The notes beneath the pieces are model-generated. The model was not told the DNA's origin. It saw only the letters and a list, made by a program, of their open reading frames with translations, and did no database searches. A DNA stretch of 64,000 nucleotides from Streptococcaceae bacterium ESL0687 (GTDB taxonomy: Bacteria > Bacillota > Bacilli > Lactobacillales > Streptococcaceae): NCBI GenBank assembly GCA_029392475.1, contig CP113940.1, positions 1,364,001 to 1,428,000 of the forward strand, in the 5' to 3' direction. The position numbers were made by a program, and so were the translations under genes. Below are positions 56,925 to 64,000 of this stretch, one piece after another (within the stretch, counting starts at the first letter, position 1; every line of letters starts with the position of its first letter).

Positions 56925-57362
56925 CTTAAGTTGATCAATTATTTTTCTGCTTCCGCTTCTTACAAGCTCATAAGTTTCATCAAAGTCACCGGTAAAATAA
57001 GGATCTGGAACACTTTTTCCTTCGATAAAATGATGAATTTTTCCCTTGTATTCCTGAGGAGACATGACTAAAAGGTCCCGGTAATTATTTTCATCCATGG
57101 CATAAATATAGTCGAAATTTTTAAAATCTACATCAGATATTTTCCTACTTGTCTTTGTACTATCATAGATAATCCCGTGCTCTTTAAAAATATCAAGGGT
57201 TCCCCCGTGAATTTTATTTCCGTGCTCCCAGTTACCAGTCGCAAAACTTTCAACCTGATAATCATCTGAAAGCCCTGCTTTTTTAAGTTCATCCTTGAAG
57301 ACAAACTCTGCCATTGGACTTCTGCAAATATTACCCAAGCAAACAAAGGCTACTTTTTTCAT
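56922..57362 (-). CDS. Low-molecular-weight protein tyrosine phosphatase
   Basis: A 146-residue cytoplasmic phosphatase. The P-loop is VCLGNICRSPMAE (CxxxxxRS, catalytic Cys8) and the general-acid aspartate lies in VPDPYFTGDFDET near residue 119. Between ruvB and adhE, as in streptococci. It may dephosphorylate tyrosine kinases of capsule or other regulators; the substrate is not visible from sequence. Confidence 0.93.
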   Translation of the reverse strand: MKKVAFVCLGNICRSPMAEFVFKDELKKAGLSDDYQVESFATGNWEHGNKIHGGTLDIFKEHGIIYDSTKTSRKISDVDFKNFDYIYAMDENNYRDLLVMSPQEYKGKIHHFIEGKSVPDPYFTGDFDETYELVRSGSRKIIDQLK

Positions 57363-57393
57363 AAATTACCATACTCCATTTCTATCTTTCTTT

Positions 57394-59634
57394 CTATCTT
57401 CTTAATAATCTTACTTTTTCCAGTCCCCAGTAAATCAAAAGAACCATAAGCGACAAGAGGCCACAGACCAAGTAGTCAGCTCCTCCAAAACTAGCTATGT
57501 TTTTATCAATGAATAAAACATCAATAACAACAGCTATAATGGCTGAAATAGCGAGGGCTAAAATTAGAATTTTATTATAGTAATTAAGGGGACGACTAAC
57601 TACCCCAACCATTAGCAAACCATTTAACATGGCGATAATCAAGCAAATGAGACTCACCTTGCTGTAACCACTAACAAAAATATTTGCCAGAATACTTGAT
57701 ACCACAAGGGTCGAACTTCCGATACATGCATTGACTAAAACATCCCTCATAAAATTATCAGCTACCTTGGCCTTACTTTCCTCAAAGGTCAAGAAGAAGG
57801 AAGGTACACCAACCGTAATGGTCGACAGTAAGGTAAGTTGAATGGGTGTAAAGGGAAATCTTAGGGCAAATAAGATGGAGATGACTGAAAAGGCAATGGA
57901 AAAGAAGGTTTTAATCAAAAAGAGGGACTCAACCTTTTGAATATTATTGATAACTCGTCTACCTTCCATCAATATGTCATAAAAGACACCAAAATCATCA
58001 GTTAAAAAGATAATATTTGAAACACTCTTGGCAGCACTGGTAGCCCCGTTCATGGCAAAACTTACATCTGCTTTTTTAAGGGCTAAAACGTCATTTACCC
58101 CGTCCCCGCTCATGGCAACTGTCTTTCCTTCTTCCTGGAGGATTTCAACCATTCTTTCCTTCTGACTAGGAGTGACCCGGCCAAAAATATCATATTTTAA
58201 AACAACCTCACGAAAGTCATCATCTGCAACTTGACTCATATCAATAGCACGCGCATCCTTTGAAAAACCTGCTTCACGGGCTACCCCAAGAACAGCTAGA
58301 TGATTATCCCCACTTATTATCTTAATATCCACATCCTGACTAGAAAAATACTCGAAGGTTTTCTTGGTGTTATCCTTGATTTCATCTGACAATATCAGAC
58401 TTCCAATCATTGATAAATTATAAGGACTTTCTACATAGTCCTTGCTCCAGGCAAGGGTCAAAATCCTATAACCCTCAAGTTTTGCCTCCTGAAATTTTTC
58501 TGGAAGCTCTTCCTTAAGATCCAAAAATTCAGCTGCCCCAAAGAAATAGGTCCCCTGGCCTTCAACTTGAATATAGGAATACTTATTTTTACTTGAAAAA
58601 GCACCAATGTTTCTAACGTCCCAGGTTCTTTTTAATTTTAGAGCCTGCTTAAGGGCCCTACTTGTAGCATTTTCATCATCAAAATAAGAAAGATAGTTTT
58701 CAAGAATATCCTTAGTTTTTGAATCAATATCAACAAGTTTCATCCTCCCTGTCGTAATTGTCCCTGTCTTATCAAAACACAGAACATCTACCCGAGCTAG
58801 GGTTTCCACACAAAATAACTCCTCAACCAGAACCTTTTTACGAGACAGTTTAAGGGCAGATACTGCAAGGGATACACTCACCAAAAGAATAAGTCCCTCA
58901 GGAATCATTCCCACAAGAGCTCCCGAGGTAGCTAGAACAATCTCATCATAGCTAAAACCCTTATAATAACCTCTTAGTGACATAAGAATCGCTAGAGGAA
59001 TTAAAAGGAGGGAAATAATTTTTAAAATCTCATTTAAGTTATCCCTTAATTTTGAAGGGTATTTTTTAAAAACCTTGGTCTTTTGGGCAAACTTATTAAT
59101 ATAGCTTGCATCTCCTACGGCCTCAACCTTGACCAAGCAGTGACCACTTAAAACATTACTACCACTTAAGAGCTCTTCTCCAATCCCCTTTAAAATACTG
59201 TCACTCTCACCTGTTAATAGGGATTCATCAACTTCTATTTGGCCTGAAATAATCCTCCCGTCAACGGGTATCTGATCTCCTATGTTTAAATGGAGGTAGT
59301 CGCCGTGAACAATCTCTTCTGAATAGATTTTAACTGTTTTCTTATCCCGGTTAACCTCATATTCACTTCGGCTTAAAAGTTCAAGTCTTTCCAAGGCCAG
59401 CTTAGAGCGAATCTCCTGAACACTTCCTATAACTGAGTTAACTACAATAACAAAGACAAAGGTCAGATTTTCAAAGCGTCCTGTTGTAGCAACTATAATT
59501 GCTAGGACAAGAACCATCCCATTAATAAAGGTGAAGGTATTTGAAAGAATAATTTCCCAGACTGACTTAGTTATCTTGTCAGTACTTACATTCTTTTCAG
59601 CATGTTCAACCTCTTGACTTGTTAAATATTCCAA
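57394..59634 (-). CDS. P-type cation-translocating ATPase
   Basis: A 746-residue ion pump. The phosphorylation site is CFDKTGTITTG near residue 290, the actuator-domain motif is LLTGESDS near 140, and the hinge is MSGDGVNDVLALKKADVSFAM near 495. About eight to ten membrane segments are present, with PEGLILLVS in the fourth. There is no heavy-metal-binding N-terminus, so this belongs with the P2/CtpE-like calcium-type pumps rather than copper or zinc exporters. The start is TTG, after AGAGG/AAAGG. The transported ion is uncertain. Confidence 0.88.
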   Translation of the reverse strand: MEYLTSQEVEHAEKNVSTDKITKSVWEIILSNTFTFINGMVLVLAIIVATTGRFENLTFVFVIVVNSVIGSVQEIRSKLALERLELLSRSEYEVNRDKKTVKIYSEEIVHGDYLHLNIGDQIPVDGRIISGQIEVDESLLTGESDSILKGIGEELLSGSNVLSGHCLVKVEAVGDASYINKFAQKTKVFKKYPSKLRDNLNEILKIISLLLIPLAILMSLRGYYKGFSYDEIVLATSGALVGMIPEGLILLVSVSLAVSALKLSRKKVLVEELFCVETLARVDVLCFDKTGTITTGRMKLVDIDSKTKDILENYLSYFDDENATSRALKQALKLKRTWDVRNIGAFSSKNKYSYIQVEGQGTYFFGAAEFLDLKEELPEKFQEAKLEGYRILTLAWSKDYVESPYNLSMIGSLILSDEIKDNTKKTFEYFSSQDVDIKIISGDNHLAVLGVAREAGFSKDARAIDMSQVADDDFREVVLKYDIFGRVTPSQKERMVEILQEEGKTVAMSGDGVNDVLALKKADVSFAMNGATSAAKSVSNIIFLTDDFGVFYDILMEGRRVINNIQKVESLFLIKTFFSIAFSVISILFALRFPFTPIQLTLLSTITVGVPSFFLTFEESKAKVADNFMRDVLVNACIGSSTLVVSSILANIFVSGYSKVSLICLIIAMLNGLLMVGVVSRPLNYYNKILILALAISAIIAVVIDVLFIDKNIASFGGADYLVCGLLSLMVLLIYWGLEKVRLLRR

Positions 59635-59667
59635 AAGCCTTTTCCTCTTATATCCTTTAAATAATTA

Positions 59668-60678
59668 CTAATCTTCCTCGAAAAAAGGAAGACCTAGGTG
59701 ATCATAGGCGAGTTTTGTAACCTTCCTGCCCTGTCTTGTTCTTACAATGAAACCTTTTTGAATCAAATATGGCTCATACATATCCTCAATGGTCTCACGC
59801 TCTTCAGCAATATTTACTGCTATAGTCGAAAGACCAACAGGCCCTCCGTCATATAATTCTATCATTGTTTTTAGGATCTTTTGATCGATATAATCAAGAC
59901 CTGCCCGGTCAATATCAAGCATGCTTAAAGCCTGGTCTGTCACTTGCTCATCGACTAGACCAGTCCCCTTAATCTGAGCATAGTCCCTAACTCTTTTTAA
60001 GAGGCGGTTGGCTATCCGGGGAGTACCACGACTTCTAAGGGCCAACTCAAGGGCTCCCTGATCACTTATTTCAACATCAAATAAGCCTGCCGTCCTTTTT
60101 ACAATCTCTTCCAGGTCATGAACCTCATAATATTCCATATGGGCTGAAATACCAAAACGGGCCCGCAAGGGATTTGAAAGCATACCAGCACGTGTGGTAG
60201 CACCCACCAGGGTAAAGGGAGGAAGTTCCAAGTGAACACTTCTACTTCCGTCTCCATTACCTAGCATAATATCAATATAAAAATCTTCCATGGCCGAATA
60301 GAGAATCTCCTCAACATTCATGGGCATCCGGTGGATTTCATCAATAAAGAGAACATCCCCTGGTTCAAGCTCATTTAAAAGGGCGACCAAATCCCCTGGT
60401 TTTTCAATGGCAGGCCCTGATGTTTGCTTGATATTAACACCTAGTTCCTGGGCAATAATAAAAGCCATAGTTGTTTTCCCAAGACCTGGGGGACCAAATA
60501 AGAGAACATGATCAAGACTTTCCTCACGCATGAGAGCTGCCTCAATAAAGATTTCTAATTGTTCCTTAACCTTGTCCTGGCCAATATATTGGGCAAGCCT
60601 TTGGGGTCTTAAGGAAAGTTCACTTGAAAGTTCCTGACCCTGAGCCTTACCATCTAAAAATTCATTTGTCATTGTCAT
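59668..60678 (-). CDS. ruvB: Holliday junction branch migration helicase RuvB
   Basis: Hexameric AAA+ motor that drives branch migration with RuvA. The 336 residues have Walker [10 protein letters not shown] near residue 62, Walker B FIDEIHR near 112, sensor 1 LVGATTRAG and the C-terminal winged helix ([19 protein letters not shown]). Starts at 60678 and 60672 are both possible around the AGGAG site. A TATAAT is visible about 30 bases upstream. It is separated from ruvA by a small gene and terminator, so it is transcribed on its own. Confidence 0.96.
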   Translation of the reverse strand: MTMTNEFLDGKAQGQELSSELSLRPQRLAQYIGQDKVKEQLEIFIEAALMREESLDHVLLFGPPGLGKTTMAFIIAQELGVNIKQTSGPAIEKPGDLVALLNELEPGDVLFIDEIHRMPMNVEEILYSAMEDFYIDIMLGNGDGSRSVHLELPPFTLVGATTRAGMLSNPLRARFGISAHMEYYEVHDLEEIVKRTAGLFDVEISDQGALELALRSRGTPRIANRLLKRVRDYAQIKGTGLVDEQVTDQALSMLDIDRAGLDYIDQKILKTMIELYDGGPVGLSTIAVNIAEERETIEDMYEPYLIQKGFIVRTRQGRKVTKLAYDHLGLPFFEED

Positions 60679-60787
60679 CACTCTCCTACTAGGCTTTATT
60701 ATAGCATAAGAAATAAGGGTAGGAATCAGCCAAACTATGTAAAATATGTGACATAAATCCTTTCTTCTACCAGCATTTACTGGCCAA

Positions 60788-60826
60788 ATAAAAAGATTCA
60801 GAGCCTTAGACTTTGAATCTTTTTAA
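60788..60826 (-). terminator. Terminator after the small membrane protein gene
   Basis: AAAAGATTCAGAG with CTTTGAATCTTTT (60791-60823), 13 pairs including one G-U, T-run on both strands. Confidence 0.8.
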
Positions 60827-60985
60827 TTATTTTTTCTTTTGAAAAAACATTTTCAATTGATCATGGAAACTGGTTCCAAGATTTCTCTTAATAATCCCCA
60901 TACGTGTTACAAGGCAAATTAAAAAGACATCTAGGATTAACCAAAAAACACCCCAACCACCTAAATTACTTAAAAAAGTAAGCAT
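60827..60985 (-). CDS. Small membrane protein of 52 residues, unknown
   Basis: Short frame between ruvA and ruvB: MLTFLSNLGGWGVFWLILDV, then a hydrophobic stretch to about residue 26 and a basic tail ending QKKK. One membrane segment (about 8-27). The ATG is preceded by GGTGG at good spacing and the stop is followed at once by a terminator, so it has the full layout of a real gene. It could be the last gene of the mutL-ruvA transcript. I do not recognise it. Confidence 0.6.
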   Translation of the reverse strand: MLTFLSNLGGWGVFWLILDVFLICLVTRMGIIKRNLGTSFHDQLKMFFQKKK

Positions 60986-61078
60986 GATTACCACCAAAAC
61001 CCTAATTTTATATTAAAAACCTACATCTTTTCTAAAAAAATAGCAAGTAATCTTTTATATTATAAGCTTATAGACTAA

Positions 61079-61669
61079 CTAGCGCATCATAAACTTAAGG
61101 GCAGATTTAATATAACCTTCAGTTGTATCAGAACTTCCCTCCAGATTCTTCCTAACCTTCTTGAGTTCACTGGCCTTATAACCCAAGGCTTCCAAGGCTT
61201 CAAGAGCTTCTTCGAGAGCTGTATTTTGATTCTCTACCCGCGCTTCAGCAAATAAATTACCACTTGGATTAAGTTCAAATTTTCCTTCAAGATCTAAAAC
61301 CATCTGCATGGCCGTCTTCTTCCCAACCCCAGGAAACTTCATCAAATATTTAGTATCACTGGCATGGATAGCTTCAACCAAACCCTCATTATCAGAACTT
61401 GCAAGAATAGCCAGGGCTGATTTAGGACCAATCCCTGAAACACTGATTAATTTTAAGAAAAGAGCCTTTTCGTCCTCACTCATAAAAGCATAAAGGGTGT
61501 GGGCATCATCTCTTATTACCTGATGAACATAGACCTTAAGCTCAGTATTCATCAAATGAGAAAAACTATAGGGATTAGCCACCTGGAGGAGGTAACCAAT
61601 TCCTGAAACATCAACAACAATATAAGTGGGAGTAATCTTTACTAGAACTCCTTTGAGGTATTCATACAT
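61079..61669 (-). CDS. ruvA: Holliday junction branch migration complex protein RuvA
   Basis: Tetrameric junction-binding protein that positions RuvB. The 196 residues start [20 protein letters not shown] (OB fold), have two helix-hairpin-helix motifs ([18 protein letters not shown] near 70-88 and [19 protein letters not shown] near 106-124) and a C-terminal RuvB-contact domain ([16 protein letters not shown]). The ATG at 61669 is chosen over an upstream in-frame start at 61702 that would lie inside mutL. It directly follows mutL. Confidence 0.94.
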   Translation of the reverse strand: MYEYLKGVLVKITPTYIVVDVSGIGYLLQVANPYSFSHLMNTELKVYVHQVIRDDAHTLYAFMSEDEKALFLKLISVSGIGPKSALAILASSDNEGLVEAIHASDTKYLMKFPGVGKKTAMQMVLDLEGKFELNPSGNLFAEARVENQNTALEEALEALEALGYKASELKKVRKNLEGSSDTTEGYIKSALKFMMR

Positions 61670-61683
61670 ATATCTACTTTCTA

Positions 61684-63669
61684 TTAAAACTCTAAATCCC
61701 AACCACCCTTGTGATTTTCTTGGATTCTTCTAAACATTTTTTCCATGTCAGCCTTAGTAAAATGGACTAAAACAGGTCGACCATGTGGGCAATTATAGGG
61801 ATTTTTACACCGAGATAAATCCACTAAAAGCTGTCTTGCACTAAAATCGTCAAGATAATGATTGGCCTTGATAGACTGCTTACAACTCATCATAATGGCA
61901 AGATCAGCCCGGTAATCCTTAACGCTCACCTGACCAAGATTTAAAAGCATGTCAACCATCTGATAGACTGCTCCTTCAACCTCATCTTCCTTCATCCAGG
62001 TTGGATGCTCCCGTAAAATAAACTGCTGGTCACCGTATTCCATCAGATTTAAACCAACCTCCCTTAAAAGAGGTAATTTTTCCTTAATTAAAAGAAAATC
62101 ATTCTTAGGAAAATCAAAAAGATAAGGAATTAAAAGCTGTTGCTTAAGGTCTTCGACCTGACCTATTTTTTCCCTAAAATATTCATACTTAATCCTTTCC
62201 TGGGCAGCATGCTGATCGACAATATAAAGACCATCACGCCCCTGGGCAAAAAGATAGGTGCCGTGCATCTTTCCGAAAAATTCAAGTTCCGGGAAGGTCG
62301 ACTTTTCTTCGCCTTCAAGTTTTTTTGCAAGACCACTTAAATTTTTTACATTTTTTTTATCAAGCTGGTGGAAATCAGGATGCTCTGAATCTTCTGAGAC
62401 AGGTCCATTCTCTCTCTTAGCCTGTTTGGCCCCCAGAGGTTGACTAACTCTTTCTTCTTGAAATTCCCCTTCTGGAACACTAGATCCTTCAAAAGAAGGA
62501 CCAGCATTCCTGTCGATTTCAACAGTTGTTTCCTTTAATCCTTCCTCAGCAACAAAGAAATCCTTTTTTTCCTGGTCATAAAAAAGATTGGTGCTTTTTA
62601 AGGGCAGGCTCGTTTGAATACCCTTGGTCTCCCTTGTTTTGGAAGATTTTTGCAAATTGTCTAAGGCATCTGGAATCAAAGTTTCCTTGTTTAAGCTCTC
62701 AGCAATCAGCCTTGATATGAGATCCATAAGCTCTTTTTCCTTAGAAAGACGGACTTCCTGCTTACTTGGATGGACATTGACATCAATCAAAAAGGGATCC
62801 AGTCTAATATCAAGCACAGCCAGCGGAAAACGCCCCACCATAAGCTTACTACCGTAGCCATTAATAATAGCCCGGTTAATCAAGAAATTCTTAATATAGC
62901 GGCCATTGATTAAAACCGTAATGTAATTTCTATTGGCACGGGTAAGTTCAGGAAGGGAAATATAACCCCTAATATCAAAATCAAGGTCACTTCCTGAAAT
63001 TTCAACCATTTTTTTAGCGGTTGCTAGACCGTAAACCCCAGCAAGGGCTGCACGCAAGTCCCCATTTCCTGCCGTCCTCATCAGGCTTCTTCCATCACTT
63101 ATAAGGGTAAAGGAGATTTCCGGGTGAGCAAGACTCTGGCGATTAAGTACATCACTTATATGAGAAAGCTCTGCCTGCATACTTTTCACATATTTTAGTC
63201 TAGCAGGGGTATTGAAAAACAAATTTTCAACCCTGATTTTAGTCCCCTGCCTTTTAGCCAAGAGCTTAACTTCTTTAATATGACCACCTTCAGCAAAAAG
63301 CCTGCTCCCTGCCGCTTCATCAGCAACGCTTGTTTCAATCGTCATGAGGCTAACACTTGCAATACTTGGCATGGCCTCTCCCCTGAAACCAAGACTTTTA
63401 ATTCGAAAGAGGTCATCAATCGTTTTAATTTTACTGGTAGCGTGACGCTTAAGGGCAAGTTCAATATCATCACTACTAATACCCTCTCCGTTGTCTGTTA
63501 CAACAATCGATTTCAAACCACTTTCTTCAATGCTTACGGTAATTTGGGTACTTCCAGCATCAATTGCGTTTTCAACAAGCTCTTTTACAACACTTGCAGG
63601 ACGCTCAACTACCTCACCAGCCGCAATTTTATCAGCCAAGTAGGGATCTAATTCTATAATTTTTGCCAT
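61684..63669 (-). CDS. mutL: DNA mismatch repair protein MutL
   Basis: Links MutS recognition to strand repair. The 661-residue protein has the GHKL ATPase motifs [22 protein letters not shown] (residues 17-38), VTDNGEGIS and [15 protein letters not shown], and the C-terminal dimerisation domain. The metal-site motifs [12 protein letters not shown] near 485 and [10 protein letters not shown] near 600, with [11 protein letters not shown] near the end, indicate the endonuclease-type MutL of Gram-positives. ATG follows GAGGGAG. A TATAAT lies just upstream, so it has its own promoter after the mutS terminator. Confidence 0.96.
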   Translation of the reverse strand: MAKIIELDPYLADKIAAGEVVERPASVVKELVENAIDAGSTQITVSIEESGLKSIVVTDNGEGISSDDIELALKRHATSKIKTIDDLFRIKSLGFRGEAMPSIASVSLMTIETSVADEAAGSRLFAEGGHIKEVKLLAKRQGTKIRVENLFFNTPARLKYVKSMQAELSHISDVLNRQSLAHPEISFTLISDGRSLMRTAGNGDLRAALAGVYGLATAKKMVEISGSDLDFDIRGYISLPELTRANRNYITVLINGRYIKNFLINRAIINGYGSKLMVGRFPLAVLDIRLDPFLIDVNVHPSKQEVRLSKEKELMDLISRLIAESLNKETLIPDALDNLQKSSKTRETKGIQTSLPLKSTNLFYDQEKKDFFVAEEGLKETTVEIDRNAGPSFEGSSVPEGEFQEERVSQPLGAKQAKRENGPVSEDSEHPDFHQLDKKNVKNLSGLAKKLEGEEKSTFPELEFFGKMHGTYLFAQGRDGLYIVDQHAAQERIKYEYFREKIGQVEDLKQQLLIPYLFDFPKNDFLLIKEKLPLLREVGLNLMEYGDQQFILREHPTWMKEDEVEGAVYQMVDMLLNLGQVSVKDYRADLAIMMSCKQSIKANHYLDDFSARQLLVDLSRCKNPYNCPHGRPVLVHFTKADMEKMFRRIQENHKGGWDLEF

Positions 63670-63703
63670 CTTTTTCTCCCTCTTCTAATCTATGATAATT
63701 ATA

Positions 63704-63730
63704 ACAAAAAAGTGGCTGACCACTTTTTCA
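63704..63730 (-). terminator. Terminator between mutS and mutL
   Basis: AAAAAGTGG (63707-63715) with CCACTTTTT (63720-63728), loop CTGA, T-run on the minus strand. Confidence 0.85.
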
Positions 63731-63765
63731 TCTAATATTTTAAAATGTAGATTTTTCTAAGAAAA

Positions 63766-64000
63766 CTAAAGTAGACCCTTTAACTCCCAAAGAAAGTTCA
63801 TCGAATCCATTAGAGTCATGCTTGTTAAGTCGAGATTGCGGATTTTTTCAAGAATCTCCCCGTCAATTTGGGGATCAGTGAAAAGATCCAGCTGCTGAAC
63901 CCTTTCCTCAACCTTATTTTCTACTATATTATTTTCTGTTATCTGTTCTACTTGTAGCTTATACTGTGAGTCATTCTCTTTTGATTTCTCTTCTAAAGAA
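63766..64000 (-). CDS. mutS: DNA mismatch repair protein MutS, C-terminal end (cut by window edge)
   Basis: The last 78 codons of a gene that enters from the right edge. The translated tail contains VQQLDLFTDPQIDGEILEKI and ends WELKGLL; the charged linker, the QLxLF motif (the likely beta-clamp contact) and the short helical tail are typical of MutS C-termini, and mutL follows as in streptococci. The ATPase domains are outside the window. Confidence 0.85.
   Translation of the reverse strand, partial: SLEEKSKENDSQYKLQVEQITENNIVENKVEERVQQLDLFTDPQIDGEILEKIRNLDLTSMTLMDSMNFLWELKGLL

Overview
The window looks like the chromosome of a low-GC Gram-positive coccus of the Streptococcaceae, probably Lactococcus-like; I cannot fix the genus. 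The evidence is gene order and content: ecfT-ecfA2-ecfA1 ... pgsA-rodZ-yfmH-yfmF | yaaA-recF is the streptococcal arrangement, and mutS-mutL-ruvA-ruvB-LMW-PTP-adhE, an AdcA with fused ZinT domain, alpha-glycerophosphate oxidase, an Mga-like regulator and EzrA all fit. Most genes lie on the minus strand.

Layout. 1-4 kb: glycerol catabolism (glpO cut by the left edge, glpK with a CcpA cre box) and an Mga-type regulator. 4-7.4 kb: an Mn/Fe ABC importer (ATPase, permease, lipoprotein) with its DtxR/MntR-family repressor and operator-like palindromes. 7.4-13.4 kb: lplA-pdhABCD, lipoate ligase plus the complete pyruvate dehydrogenase complex, behind one promoter with a cre-like box. 13.5-14.2 kb: a class I amidotransferase hydrolase. 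14.2-20.1 kb: dut-radA-yacL-ispD-ispF-gltX, in the Bacillus order without disA; ispD/ispF belong to the MEP isoprenoid pathway, which is unexpected in this family. 20-29 kb: a DUF975 membrane protein, rhomboid protease, formyl-THF ligase, a cold-shock gene with a possible RBS-masking leader, adcA, the acetyl branch of diaminopimelate synthesis, and the ECF transporter module.

29.2-42.4 kb is the accessory part: seven same-strand genes for WxL-type cell-surface proteins (three small, four large with a pectate-lyase-like adhesive region), one of the large ones broken by a frameshift. The block sits between ecfA1 and pgsA, which are neighbours in streptococci, so it looks like a 13 kb insertion later expanded by duplication. 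Two small WxL genes share a structured 5' leader of about 230-260 nt that I do not recognise; two large genes carry near-consensus cre boxes at their promoters.

42.7-64 kb is housekeeping: pgsA, rodZ, the yfmH/yfmF pair, yaaA-recF, ezrA, tsf, rpsB, a Na/Ca-type exchanger with an attenuator-like leader, tRNA-Cys, adhE with a Rex-like operator, a protein phosphatase, a P-type ATPase, ruvB, a 52-codon membrane protein, ruvA, mutL and the 3' end of mutS. All identifications were made by eye from motifs and synteny; no database search was run.
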